Assembly: GCA_965233625.1 (NCBI GenBank)
Contig: OZ247499.1
Coordinates: forward strand, 3,162,001 to 3,226,000
DNA length: 64,000 bases
Origin: G965233625 sp965233625
Lineage (GTDB): Bacteria > Planctomycetota > Planctomycetia > Pirellulales > Pirellulaceae
Direction of reading: 5' to 3'
Made by a program: the position numbers and the translations under genes. The notes beneath the pieces were generated by a model that made no database searches, was not told the DNA's origin, and saw only the letters and a program-made list of their open reading frames with translations. This document shows, in pieces, positions 18,172 through 26,701 of this stretch (position 1 is its first letter; each line of letters opens with the position of its first letter).

Positions 18172-19206
18172 CTAGCGGGAAAGCCTCCCCACGACCAGTT
18201 CCAACGCGACCTTTTCGTCGTCACGCATCACTTCCACACGTACCGTGGCGCCGGGCCGTTTGCCGGAAACGAGCGACGCCAGCCGTTCAAACGAATTCAC
18301 TTTGCGGCCGTCGAATTTCACGATCACATCGCCTGCTTTGATGCCCGCTTTCTCGGCAGGAGAATCGGGGCGGACAGCAACAATTTTGGCGTCACCAGCG
18401 TCGGGATCTCCTTCAACACCAATGAACGGTCCGCCGCGGCCAACAGGCCCCCAGCTTTCACCCAAAGCGTAGCGATCCCAGTCTGCGTCAAACGTGCTGA
18501 CCGGCACGTGCATGTTGGCGGCAATGGGTCCGCTGATGCGGCTGTGAATGCCAACAACCTTGCCATCCATATCGAACAGCGGCCCGCCTGAGTCACCACC
18601 GACAAGTTTGCAGTCGGTCACCAGCGTCGTGCGTCCTGCATCCAGCACGCGCCCCAGTCGCAGCACCGGACGGCGCCCTTTCTGGTAACCGTTAGGATGC
18701 CCGGTAGCGACCACCCACTGACCACGTTTCAGTTCCGTCGAGTCGCCGCGTTCGACAAATGGATACTTACCCGGATCGGTAATTTTCATCATGCCGCCAT
18801 CGACGCGGCGGTTCATACCCATGGTCTTTCCCTTTTTGATGGTGCCATCGGGAAAGATAAAATCGACATCCAGGCCGGGCTTGCCGTTAACATGAGCCGC
18901 CGTGAGCACGACGCCGGTTTCGCTGACAATCACTCCGCTGCCCATTGCTGCGCCGACACGTACACCGACCGTTGCTGCAGAGATCTTCGCGTTCAGGCGT
19001 TGGACGTGGGACTCCATCGCCTTAAGTTCTTCCACTGACTTGGGTGTGTCACCGGCAAAGATTTCTTTCAGCCGTGGTTTTATGTCTTCCACGGTCGAAT
19101 CAATCTTTGCAACGGGCTTCTCTTCGCCACGTGCCAGGGCCGGAAGTGCAAACAGGCAGAGTCCTGCTGCTAGTAGAAGGGTGTTGCGCGAAGAGAACCG
19201 TCTCAT
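18172..19206 (-). CDS. HtrA/DegP-like serine protease with one PDZ domain
   Basis: 344 residues with a signal peptide ending near LPALARGE. The trypsin-like domain is intact: H105 in LTAAHV, D136 in VDGGMMKI and S206 in GGDSGGPL. One PDZ domain follows at ~265-340 (FIGVEGDP, SPAEKAGIKAGDVIVKFDG). This is the single-PDZ layout of DegS-type envelope proteases that cleave misfolded or regulatory proteins in the periplasm. GGAG stands nine bases before the ATG. It is the first gene of a three-gene minus-strand run with the pseudoprotease (64-base gap) and the FMN-binding membrane protein. Confidence 0.87.
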   Translation of the reverse strand: MRRFSSRNTLLLAAGLCLFALPALARGEEKPVAKIDSTVEDIKPRLKEIFAGDTPKSVEELKAMESHVQRLNAKISAATVGVRVGAAMGSGVIVSETGVVLTAAHVNGKPGLDVDFIFPDGTIKKGKTMGMNRRVDGGMMKITDPGKYPFVERGDSTELKRGQWVVATGHPNGYQKGRRPVLRLGRVLDAGRTTLVTDCKLVGGDSGGPLFDMDGKVVGIHSRISGPIAANMHVPVSTFDADWDRYALGESWGPVGRGGPFIGVEGDPDAGDAKIVAVRPDSPAEKAGIKAGDVIVKFDGRKVNSFERLASLVSGKRPGATVRVEVMRDDEKVALELVVGRLSR

Positions 19207-19480
19207 ACTTTTAGCTCCATGAAGGACAAAGACGCATCGGGCTGCGACTGATGGTGACTGACTATATTCCGGGTTGGTGGGAGTTGTGTTGGAGAAGGGT
19301 TGAGTGGCAGGTGGTATCGACGGGACAGAGGCTACTGCACCTCTGGAGGCGCCACTTTGATTATAAAGGACCAGAAAGGCGGCGCGGCTGTATTTTAGGG
19401 TTTAACACCTCATCGGGCGAATTGGTTCTGCCAGATGTGCTACAAGCGGCAGGTTTTTGCTGCCAGCCAAACCTTACCCT

Positions 19481-19496
19481 GCCGGGATATCCCGGC
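19481..19496. promoter_or_regulatory. 16-bp perfect palindrome, possible operator
   Basis: GCCGGGATATCCCGGC is perfectly self-complementary. It lies about 85 bases before the GTG start of the SDR gene. A binding site for a dimeric regulator or a hairpin in a leader RNA are both possible. Confidence 0.4.
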
Positions 19497-19529
19497 GGAT
19501 GTACCCTTTAGTTTATACGTAAAACAAGC

Positions 19530-19560
19530 ACCGCCGGGTCAGATTTCCCTAGCGGTTTTT
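19530..19560 (+). terminator. Terminator-like hairpin in the leader of the SDR gene
   Basis: ACCGC pairs with GCGGT, with an inner GGG/CCC pair, and is followed directly by TTTTT. It points in the same direction as the SDR gene and ends 21 bases before its GTG start. It may end a short upstream transcript or act as an attenuator. Confidence 0.5.
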
Positions 19561-19581
19561 AATAATTAGTGAGGAAGCCTT

Positions 19582-20457
19582 GTGTCTAAGTTGATTGTTG
19601 GCTGTGGTTATCTGGGGCAACGCGTGGCGGATCTGTGGCTTGACGCCGGAGACACGGTATTTGCCACCACCCGCAGCGCACGACGCGCCAGCGAGTGGTC
19701 GGCCGGCCGCATCCGCGCGGTGCAGTGCGACGTTACCGACCCTGCTTCGCTGGGCAATCTGCCGGCGGCGGACACCGTGCTGTTTGCGGTTGGTTTTGAC
19801 CGCAGCAGCGACAAGTCTATCGACGAAGTGTATGTAGATGGACTTAAAAACCTTCTGCATGCACTCGACGCTGTACAGGTCAGCCGCCTGATCTACATTA
19901 GTTCCACCGGCGTTTTCGCCCAGGACGATGGTTCGTGGGTGGACGAACAGGCGCCATGTAATCCGGTTCGCGAGGGGGGAAAAGCTTGCCTCGCTGCGGA
20001 ACAGGCCATTGCCGCAAGTGTATTCGCATCTCGCAGCATAATATTGAGACTTGCGGGAATTTATGGTCCTGGGCGGCTGCCGCGGCTGAAGGATCTTCAA
20101 GCGGGCAACCCGCTGCCGGTGCCCTCGCAAGGCTATCTGAATCTGATTCACGTTGAAGACGCAGCCCGTCTCGTGCAGCAGTTAGCCGGGATGGACTTTG
20201 ACGAAACGACGGCGCCAAGGTTGTACAACGTCAGCGACGGCAACCCGGTGCTGCGCCGCGAGTATTACGAAGAGGTCGCCCGCCAGGCGGAGACGCCGCC
20301 ACCACAGTTTACCCAACCACCCGCAGGCTCTCCCGCCGCCGCTCGCGCCGGCAGCGATAAACGGATCAGTAACGCCAAGCTGGTTCGCGAAATCGGTCCC
20401 GTCTTCAAATACCCGGACCACAAAGCGGGCATCGCGGCCATCTTGAACAACCCATGA
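19582..20457 (+). CDS. NAD(P)-dependent epimerase/dehydratase (extended SDR)
   Basis: 291 residues from a GTG start at 19582, supported by GAGGA seven bases upstream. The N-terminus MSKLIVGCGYLGQRVADLW has the glycine-rich Rossmann motif of the YeeZ-like atypical SDR group. YISSTGVFAQ holds the SDR serine/threonine region, but the expected YxxxK pair is not clearly present, as in several atypical SDRs. The closing part resembles sugar-nucleotide epimerase relatives. The protein should be cytoplasmic and bind NAD or NADP; the substrate is not evident. The next gene, a degenerate GGDEF protein, begins 130 bases downstream. Confidence 0.75.
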   Translation: MSKLIVGCGYLGQRVADLWLDAGDTVFATTRSARRASEWSAGRIRAVQCDVTDPASLGNLPAADTVLFAVGFDRSSDKSIDEVYVDGLKNLLHALDAVQVSRLIYISSTGVFAQDDGSWVDEQAPCNPVREGGKACLAAEQAIAASVFASRSIILRLAGIYGPGRLPRLKDLQAGNPLPVPSQGYLNLIHVEDAARLVQQLAGMDFDETTAPRLYNVSDGNPVLRREYYEEVARQAETPPPQFTQPPAGSPAAARAGSDKRISNAKLVREIGPVFKYPDHKAGIAAILNNP

Positions 20458-20587
20458 GAAGATCCGCAAAGCGTTGCCGGGACCATCGACTATTAAAAAG
20501 CTACGTTTGTTAACGGAGTCAATAGGTCCAGGAATTCCGTTCATACGCTGGCCTATTGCCGGGTTATAGAGTATTTGCGGAACAATC

Positions 20588-21907
20588 TTGCAAAGGGTGT
20601 CTGGAGACGTTTTGGTTCTTCTGGTTTTAACCATCGCACTGGCCAACACGGCGCTGGGTTTTGCGCTGGCGGTCTTCCTGGACTGGCGCCTGCGGTTGCC
20701 TCCTCCCACGATTGTGGTGGAAGGCGACGACGGGACCGCTACGCCGCAACAGCAGGAAATGCAGTTCATAAAACCAGAACAGCCGGTAGAACCAGAAACG
20801 CCCGAACCCGAAGAAGAGCCCGTTGAAGGCGTTACGCTGGAAGACTTGCCGCGTAGCTGGCAGAAACAATTGCAAGGTGCAGGTCTGGAGGCCAATTCAT
20901 TTGTCGAGGCGGCGGCGGAGGTGTTGAAGTTAGATATTGGCGAACTGCGTCAGAATCTCTTTGATTTAGAGCAGCAATTGCGGAGGCTGATTGCAGACGG
21001 TAATCAGGCGGGCATCGATGCGTTGAATAAAGAAGCACAAGTGCTTACCCGCGACTGGATCGAACGGCAGACGGAAAACACAGCAGAAATAAGTCAGCAG
21101 TCGCCAGAGAAGGCGCCCTACAAAGGCATTGCTAAACGTATGAACGCATTGCTTGAAGAGCAGATGCAAAGCGCGCAGGAAGGCAACACGGCGCTGGTCG
21201 ACGGAACGGCGGACAATCCTGAGGCGTTCCATGCGTTGCTGCAGAAAATGATTGACTCCACGCACAAGCTGCGTGACATGATGCACCATTCCTTGGACAT
21301 TATCATGCGGCACGAAGGGCGGCTGGAAGATGTCGACCGCCCGATGCTGTTCGACAGGTTAACGTCGCTCTACAACCACACGGGGCTGGAAGTGCTGATG
21401 CAGAACTGGTCGCGCGACAATGCAAGTGGTCAGCGGATGCTTAGCCTGGCGGCGTTTGATATTGATGACTTTGAGGCCGTGAATACGAAGGTCGGCAACT
21501 GCAACGGCGACCGCGTTATCGCCGCCTTCGGGCAGTATCTGGATAATCTCCGCCGTAAACACCGCGGCTATGACCGCACTTGCAGGTTCGGCGGGCAGAT
21601 GTTTGTACTGTTCCTGGGCGACACCGGGCCGCGTAACGGCATCAGCGCTGCGGAACGCATGCGGCAGACTGTCATGAATACCACGTTTGAAATCGACGAT
21701 GTTAGCCTCATCATGCGCACGAGCTGTGCGGTGACGGAAGTCGTGGTCACCGACTCACCCGATAAGATTTTCGCGCGACTTCTCAAGGGTATCCGCGCGG
21801 CTAAAAGCGCAGGTGGTAACCGCACCATGATTGACGAAGGCAGCGGTCCAGTTTCGGTCGAGCCGCCTGTTTATAACGTGCCCGGTCAGGTCGTAACGGT
21901 TGAATAG
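20588..21907 (+). CDS. Membrane-anchored degenerate GGDEF protein keeping its I-site
   Basis: 439 residues from a TTG at 20588; GTG at 20597 or TTG at 20612 are also possible, and the start is uncertain. A membrane segment (~8-32) is followed by a Pro/Glu-rich linker and a helical region to ~255. The GGDEF domain (~260-415) has LAAFDIDDFEAVN, which keeps the first metal aspartate. The signature is GGQMF (335-339) instead of GGDEF or GGEEF, so cyclase activity should be lost. The inhibitory site RxxD is kept at R326-D329, exactly five residues before the signature, as in PleD (RAIDLPCRYGGEEF). It probably senses c-di-GMP rather than making it. Confidence 0.8.
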   Translation: MQRVSGDVLVLLVLTIALANTALGFALAVFLDWRLRLPPPTIVVEGDDGTATPQQQEMQFIKPEQPVEPETPEPEEEPVEGVTLEDLPRSWQKQLQGAGLEANSFVEAAAEVLKLDIGELRQNLFDLEQQLRRLIADGNQAGIDALNKEAQVLTRDWIERQTENTAEISQQSPEKAPYKGIAKRMNALLEEQMQSAQEGNTALVDGTADNPEAFHALLQKMIDSTHKLRDMMHHSLDIIMRHEGRLEDVDRPMLFDRLTSLYNHTGLEVLMQNWSRDNASGQRMLSLAAFDIDDFEAVNTKVGNCNGDRVIAAFGQYLDNLRRKHRGYDRTCRFGGQMFVLFLGDTGPRNGISAAERMRQTVMNTTFEIDDVSLIMRTSCAVTEVVVTDSPDKIFARLLKGIRAAKSAGGNRTMIDEGSGPVSVEPPVYNVPGQVVTVE

Positions 21908-21963
21908 CGCCAAGGCATGCGCCCTGATATCAAACCCCGGTGTGGCGGGCTAAAATAGCCGTT

Positions 21964-22722
21964 ATGTTCCACCGTAAAGGTCCAACCTTCTTTGAACTTG
22001 CCCAGCAGGCCCTTTCTTCCACAGAACGCGGTTACGATCTGCTGGCGCCAAAGTTCGATTACACGCCCTTCCGCACGCCAGACTTTGTCCTGCAGGATGT
22101 CGCCGCGCAGTTGCAGCCGCAGGCGCCGTTTGGTTCTGCCCTGGATATCTGCTGCGGCACCGGCGCCGGGCTGCAGATGCTGCGGCCGCTTGTTGCGGGA
22201 AGACTGGCGGGCATTGATATGTCGGCTGGTATGCTGGAAGTCTGCCGGGAGAAGCTGGCGGCGTTTCCTGGCCAGGCAGAGCTTGAACTGGTCCGTGGCG
22301 ACGCCCTCGATATGCCCTTTGAAAACGAGTTCGATCTGGCCGTTAGCTTCGGCGCCAACGGGCACGTGCTGGTGAAAGACGGACCAGCCTTTGTTGACCA
22401 GATCGCCAAGGTGCTTAAGCCCGGCGGCAAGTTCGTGTTTCTAACAGGCTACCGGCCGTCGCTGGTTTCGCCTGTGTACTGGCTGGCCCGTGGCTTTAAC
22501 TTTGCGATGCATGTGCGCAACCTGCTGATCCGGCCGCACTTTGTCATGTTCTACCTGACGTTCATGCTGCCAGAAGTGCGTCAGTTGTTCGAAACGCGGG
22601 GCTTCGAGATTGATGAACGCGAAGGCGTCTTCGGGCCACGTCTGCACCGGCTTCGCCTGGTGATTGCTACGCTACGGGACACCGTCGAATCCGAAGATGA
22701 AGAACAGACGCCTGAAAAATAG
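21964..22722 (+). CDS. Class I SAM-dependent methyltransferase
   Basis: 252 residues from the ATG at 21964. The SAM-binding motif I is ALDICCGTGAGL and motif II is near GIDMSAGMLEVCREKL; DLAVSFGANGHVL fits motif III-IV. The C-terminal third contains a hydrophobic stretch around residues 165-200. The family methylates many small molecules or lipids, and no substrate can be assigned. It follows the degenerate GGDEF gene by 56 bases on the same strand and precedes arfB. Confidence 0.78.
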   Translation: MFHRKGPTFFELAQQALSSTERGYDLLAPKFDYTPFRTPDFVLQDVAAQLQPQAPFGSALDICCGTGAGLQMLRPLVAGRLAGIDMSAGMLEVCREKLAAFPGQAELELVRGDALDMPFENEFDLAVSFGANGHVLVKDGPAFVDQIAKVLKPGGKFVFLTGYRPSLVSPVYWLARGFNFAMHVRNLLIRPHFVMFYLTFMLPEVRQLFETRGFEIDEREGVFGPRLHRLRLVIATLRDTVESEDEEQTPEK

Positions 22723-22776
22723 CCGCGGCGGATGCGTCTTTGTAGCCGGACCCATTGTTAGAAGTAGAGTCAAACC

Positions 22777-23199
22777 ATGTTAGTCATCAACGACAAGCTG
22801 AAAGTCCCGCTAAAAGAACTGAACTTCTCATTCGCACGCAGTGGCGGACCGGGCGGCCAGAATGTGAATAAACTCAACACGAAGGCCACGTTGCACTGGG
22901 CAGTGCAGAAATGCGAATCGCTGCCCCAGGAGGTGCGCGACCGCTTCGTTAAAAAGTTCGCCCGTCGTATGAACAGCGAAGGTGAAGTCGTAATTCACAG
23001 TCAGCGGTTCCGCGATCAGGGCCGCAACGTGGCCGACTGCACCAACAAACTTCGCGACCTGATAGCAGAAGCTGCGATCCGCCCGACCGTACGCAAGAAG
23101 ACGAAGCCCACCAAAGGCTCCGTCAAGCGACGACTAAAGAATAAAGCCCAGAACTCGCAGAAGAAGCAGAACCGCAAGCCGCCACGCCGCGATGACTAA
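22777..23199 (+). CDS. arfB: Alternative ribosome-rescue factor (YaeJ/ArfB peptidyl-tRNA hydrolase)
   Basis: 140 residues, the usual ArfB length. The release-factor GGQ loop is clear in FARSGGPGGQNVNKLNTKA, and the C-terminus is the basic tail (KRRLKNKAQNSQKKQNRK) that enters the empty mRNA channel of a stalled ribosome. ArfB frees ribosomes stuck on non-stop mRNA by hydrolysing the peptidyl-tRNA. It converges on malate dehydrogenase with a GC-rich hairpin between them. Confidence 0.92.
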   Translation: MLVINDKLKVPLKELNFSFARSGGPGGQNVNKLNTKATLHWAVQKCESLPQEVRDRFVKKFARRMNSEGEVVIHSQRFRDQGRNVADCTNKLRDLIAEAAIRPTVRKKTKPTKGSVKRRLKNKAQNSQKKQNRKPPRRDD

Positions 23200-23233
23200 C
23201 CCTGTGAAGGAAACTTCAGCCACCGCAACCGGC

Positions 23234-23260
23234 GCCCTCTCCCGCAGAAACGGAGAGGGC
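23234..23260. repeat. GC-rich hairpin between arfB and mdh (REP-like)
   Basis: GCCCTCTCC pairs with GGAGAGGGC around a 9-base loop. It resembles the CCCTCTCCC/GGGAGAGGG element at 44721 and may be a short dispersed palindromic repeat that also works as a transcription barrier between convergent genes. Confidence 0.55.
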
Positions 23261-23277
23261 TGGCAACTCTTTCTGGA

Positions 23278-24231
23278 CTAACCTTCCATCAACTTGTCCA
23301 TCGTTGCGACAAGTTCTTTTACAGCATTCACGCTGTGATCGAAGGCGGACTTTTCTTCTTCGTCCAGTTCCAGTTCCAGAATCTTCTCGACGCCGCCGGC
23401 GCCGAGAATTACGGGCACGCCGACGTAGTAGCCGCCAACGCCGTATTCGCTGTCGCAGTAGGCGGCGCATGGAATCACACGCTTTTTGTCGCGGACGATG
23501 GCTTCCACCATCTGGGCGCAGGCGGCGGCTGGTGCGTAGTAGGCGCTGCCGGTTTCCAGCAGGCCGACGATTTCCGCGCCGCCCTTGCGGGTGCGATCGA
23601 CGATTTCATCCAGCCGGCTGCGGTCCATCAGGCGGGTGACAGGAATGCCGCCCACGCTGGTGCAACTTGGCATCGGCACCATCGTGTCGCCGTGGCCGCC
23701 CATCAGCAGGGCCGAAACATCTTCGACACTCACGCCCAGTTCCATCGCCAGGAAGGTGCGGTAACGGGCGGTGTCCAGAACGCCCGCCTGGCCGATCACG
23801 CGGTTGGCGGGGAAGCCGGTGGTCTTCAGCATCTGCTGCACCATGGCGTCCAGCGGATTGCTGACCACGATAATGGTGGCGTTGGGGCTGCTCTTTTTGA
23901 TCTCTTCACCCACGGACGCCACAATCTTGGCGTTGGTGCTAAGCAGGTCGTCGCGGCTCATGCCGGGTTTACGCGGGATACCTGCCGTGACGACGATCAC
24001 GTCGCTATTTTCTGTCGGGCCGTAGTCCGTGGCGCCGGTGATATTGGAGTCGAAGCCCATAATCGGCGACGCTTCCATCAGGTCCAGCGCTTTGCCCATG
24101 GGCATCTTTTTGGCGGCGGGGATATCAACCAGCACAATGTCGCCCAGCTCGGCAGCAGCGCACCAGTGAGCCGTGGTGGCTCCCACATTCCCGGCGCCAA
24201 CGACAGTAATTTTCGCACGGCCCATCGACAT
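23278..24231 (-). CDS. mdh: Malate dehydrogenase
   Basis: 317 residues from the ATG at 24231, chosen because AGGAG stands eight bases upstream; the open frame runs further up to 24375 but the added residues do not belong to the family. The NAD motif is KITVVGAGNVGATTAHW. The active-site histidine is in MGGHGDTMVPM, and substrate arginines are expected in GIPRKPGMSRDDLL. This is the LDH-like MDH (MDH III) type. It interconverts malate and oxaloacetate in the citric acid cycle, in the cytoplasm. It stands alone, convergent with arfB. Confidence 0.92.
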   Translation of the reverse strand: MSMGRAKITVVGAGNVGATTAHWCAAAELGDIVLVDIPAAKKMPMGKALDLMEASPIMGFDSNITGATDYGPTENSDVIVVTAGIPRKPGMSRDDLLSTNAKIVASVGEEIKKSSPNATIIVVSNPLDAMVQQMLKTTGFPANRVIGQAGVLDTARYRTFLAMELGVSVEDVSALLMGGHGDTMVPMPSCTSVGGIPVTRLMDRSRLDEIVDRTRKGGAEIVGLLETGSAYYAPAAACAQMVEAIVRDKKRVIPCAAYCDSEYGVGGYYVGVPVILGAGGVEKILELELDEEEKSAFDHSVNAVKELVATMDKLMEG

Positions 24232-24390
24232 GGATCGGCTCCTATTCAAAGTTAAAAAGTCCGGCGCACTTCGACTGCGGCGCCGCAATAACCACGAATA
24301 TGAAGCGCTGAGAATCCACGTCAAGTAGGCGGCGCCAATCACTTCGCCCGATGCCGCCGGTGACGCAGCCTGCAAGCCGTTGCCCGCAGG

Positions 24391-25587
24391 CTATTTCACC
24401 ACGCGGAAGGCGTAACTCTTTTTGTAGACCACTACATAGACCACGCCGCGCGGGCCGCGACGCTGCGCCTTGAATTCAATATGGCAGTCCAGCATGGCGC
24501 CGGCGGAGGCATCTTCCGGGATGTCGATCACGCCGGTAATGCGGTTCCCCTGCCGCTTGATATCTGTCGCTTCAAACGGGCCGATCTGCATCCACGCGGG
24601 GGCGCCGGCGGGCACACCGCGCGGGTCGGCTCGCAGGTCTAGCTCCATCTGAATCTGATGCTTGCCGCCACGTTTTGCAGTGCCGGGACGAACTTCCTTC
24701 AGCACGCGTCCGATGCGGTCGCTTTTGCCCGTTGCGTTATCTTTAATCGCACCGCTGCGGCTTGAAGAAAGACCAAAGTTGTTGGAAGGCTCTGGCTTGC
24801 CATGATATCCGCCAATGATATAGGGGAACCGCCCAGGCGTCACATGGTAATGGTAGCCGCGGATAGGGTCGGAATGTCCGTTGCAGACATCCAACGCGTT
24901 ATCGCCCTTTAAGTCGCGGGCCATCGTGTCTTTGCTTTCAAACGGGCCGTAAATCGGGAAGCCGTCAAACGCAAAGCCAAGCACGGGCGAATGCTGGTTG
25001 CCATCGTCGCTGAACGGACTCTTCACGCACGATGGATACTTGTGATAGTGGTAAACGCCCGTCTGCTGCGGATGGCCACAGCAGGAGTCCAGCCACACTT
25101 CAGAATAGCCTGCCACGGCGTTCATTCCGCCAACTTCAAACGGATTGAAAAACACGACACCGTTGAGGGCCACTCCGATGGGCCCCATCGGCAGCCGCAT
25201 GATGCGGTCCGTATATTGCGGATTTAACGGAAGCTTAAAGCGGAATTTCTGCACCGCAATGCGATTGGGGTTGCCAGAGTTGGGGAACACGGCCGTTGGA
25301 TGGTTCGGGTAACCCTGACTGTAAATGGTCAGAAATTGCTTGTCGTGCGTGAGCCGCACATTGGCGATGCCGTCTTTGTTCGAGTCCTTCATATGGTACG
25401 AAAACAGGTCGCGAGGCTGTGAGTCGCGATAGTAGTACAGCTTTGTTTTCGCATCCTGCGACCAACGCCCGCTGATCTCCGTTAAAGCCGGCGTCGCTTG
25501 GTCTTGAGCATAAAGGCTTGGTGCACAAGAACATACGAATGCCAGCAGACTCACCACCGCGAGAGATACGCAAACCAGACTTCGCAT
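24391..25587 (-). CDS. Secreted YHYH-domain protein
   Basis: 398 residues. The signal sequence ends near LYAQDQ. The central part has the YHYH signature region (PF14240): GVYHYHKYPSCV, DGFPIYGPFE and RGYHYHVTPGRFPYIIGGYHG. The histidine-rich motifs suggest metal binding, but the family has no proven role. The last ~110 residues form a beta-rich extension ending in IEFKAQRRGPRGVVYVVV. The gene is divergent from the ECF sigma factor, with a strongly structured 500-base stretch in between. Confidence 0.8.
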   Translation of the reverse strand: MRSLVCVSLAVVSLLAFVCSCAPSLYAQDQATPALTEISGRWSQDAKTKLYYYRDSQPRDLFSYHMKDSNKDGIANVRLTHDKQFLTIYSQGYPNHPTAVFPNSGNPNRIAVQKFRFKLPLNPQYTDRIMRLPMGPIGVALNGVVFFNPFEVGGMNAVAGYSEVWLDSCCGHPQQTGVYHYHKYPSCVKSPFSDDGNQHSPVLGFAFDGFPIYGPFESKDTMARDLKGDNALDVCNGHSDPIRGYHYHVTPGRFPYIIGGYHGKPEPSNNFGLSSSRSGAIKDNATGKSDRIGRVLKEVRPGTAKRGGKHQIQMELDLRADPRGVPAGAPAWMQIGPFEATDIKRQGNRITGVIDIPEDASAGAMLDCHIEFKAQRRGPRGVVYVVVYKKSYAFRVVK

Positions 25588-26110
25588 CAGGAATTCCCCG
25601 AAAGATTGAGACAGGAACCGTTTTTTTCCGCCCCAAACTGCAGCGGATTCAATATACTACTGGAACGCTGTTCAACCTCGAGACACCCAGATGCCGTTTG
25701 GCGAAGCACAAAACTTCGCCACTCGCCCTTCATACTGGGTAGAAAATAAGAAGTAGATCGGGTTTCAAAAGGAAGCCAGTGGAGAGCCCTTCCGGCAAAC
25801 GCCGGTCCGCTGCTAGCAGGCAAACCACTGGCTTCTTTTTGAGACCCGTTGCTGATTCCGGCGTCTCCGTCGGGTATAGAACCCCCTTATCTGGTTTTTG
25901 GGCCTTCTTATGAGGTGGGTTGATAGAAGGCGACGTACCCTCCTAACCACGTGGCGCCGCAAAAGTTGCTCTGAAAATCCGGATTCGTTGGAAATAGATC
26001 AGATTTCGCAGAAATCGTCGTATACCCAGCAATCTGGCGGTTCTTCCGGGAAAATTTCTCTTGCGGAGCAAATCTAATGGCGCGGCGGCTTCGTCTTTAG
26101 GCTGAACACC
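25588..26110. other. 523-base intergenic stretch with a strongly structured element
   Basis: No gene is seen between the divergent YHYH and ECF sigma genes. Between 25759 and 25848 lies a long, nearly perfect inverted repeat with further inner hairpins, listed separately. A second smaller hairpin (CCTTCT with AGAAGG) lies around 25903-25930. The rest must hold the two promoters. Confidence 0.5.
25759..25848. ncRNA. Candidate structured RNA or hairpin element (24-bp stem)
   Basis: Arms 25759-25782 and 25825-25848 pair over all 24 positions on the plus strand, with only two G-U wobbles. The 42 bases between hold a second hairpin (CCGGC AAAC GCCGG at 25792-25805) and a 10-bp palindrome (CTGCTAGCAG at 25810-25819). 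The whole would fold as a branched RNA of 90 bases. The right arm includes TTCTTTTT. It is far from any gene end, so it is not a simple terminator of a coding gene. An sRNA, a cis-regulatory element or a hairpin-type mobile repeat are all possible. Confidence 0.5.
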
Positions 26111-26671
26111 ATGAACGAAGCTACCCGAAACAGCTTGCCATGCGAAGCCACCCACGACGGAACCCCGGTTGAACCGCGGGTTGATCCGCTCGCCGCTATT
26201 TTTGCGCAATGTCAAAGTGAGCTACTCGGAACGCTGTTCTGCATGCTGGGCGATCGTGACGACGCCCACGATGCGTTGCAGGAAACGTTTGTGAAATGCT
26301 GGCGCCGGCGTGAAAGCCTGGACGGCATCCGCAATCTACGGGCATGCGTGTTCCGCATCGCCGTGAACGCCGCCCGCGACATGCGCACCACTGCCTGGCG
26401 GCGCAAGCGTCAATATCTAGCCGAAGGAGAACGCATGGTCGCCAGCCCACAGCCGCCCGTTGAGGAGGTGGTCCAGCAGCGCGAAGAAATCCAGCAGCTT
26501 CGCGATGCCCTGAAGCAGCTCCGGCCGCAGGAGCAGGAAGTCTTCCTGCTGCGGCAGAACGGAGACATGACCTACGAAGAAATCGCCGTCGCCCTGGACC
26601 TGCCCACCGGCACCGTCAAGACACGCATGCGGCGCGCCATCACGCAGCTACGCAGCGCCATCGAGTCGTAA
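26111..26671 (+). CDS. ECF-family RNA polymerase sigma factor
   Basis: 186 residues, typical for an ECF sigma factor. Region 2 is visible as DRDDAHDALQETFVKCWRR followed by RACVFRIAVNAARDMRT, and region 4 as LRPQEQEVFLLRQNGDMTYEEIA and GTVKTRMRRAITQLR. The longer N-terminus (~35 residues) is unusual but common in planctomycete ECFs. The gene ends 30 bases before the start of a giant protein whose first ~115 residues look like an anti-sigma cytoplasmic domain, so the two are very likely one regulatory operon. Confidence 0.9.
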   Translation: MNEATRNSLPCEATHDGTPVEPRVDPLAAIFAQCQSELLGTLFCMLGDRDDAHDALQETFVKCWRRRESLDGIRNLRACVFRIAVNAARDMRTTAWRRKRQYLAEGERMVASPQPPVEEVVQQREEIQQLRDALKQLRPQEQEVFLLRQNGDMTYEEIAVALDLPTGTVKTRMRRAITQLRSAIES

Positions 26672-26701
26672 CCCAACACACACTTGAAGAAACCAGGAAA
26701 C

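Larger units (their letters stand above)
19207..19581. other. Intergenic stretch with a palindrome and a terminator-like leader
   Basis: 375 bases between divergent genes. A short frame at 19251-19511 has no ribosome site and no recognisable domain and was not accepted as a gene. The stretch contains a 16-bp perfect palindrome at 19481 and a terminator-like hairpin at 19530 just before the SDR gene; both are listed separately. Confidence 0.5.

Noticed and set aside
19251..19511. 86-residue plus-strand frame upstream of the SDR gene
   Set aside because: No ribosome site and no recognisable motif; it overlaps the palindrome and leader hairpin region.
24232..24375. N-terminal extension of malate dehydrogenase
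   Set aside because: The added residues are not part of the family, while AGGAG lies at the right place before the ATG at 24231.
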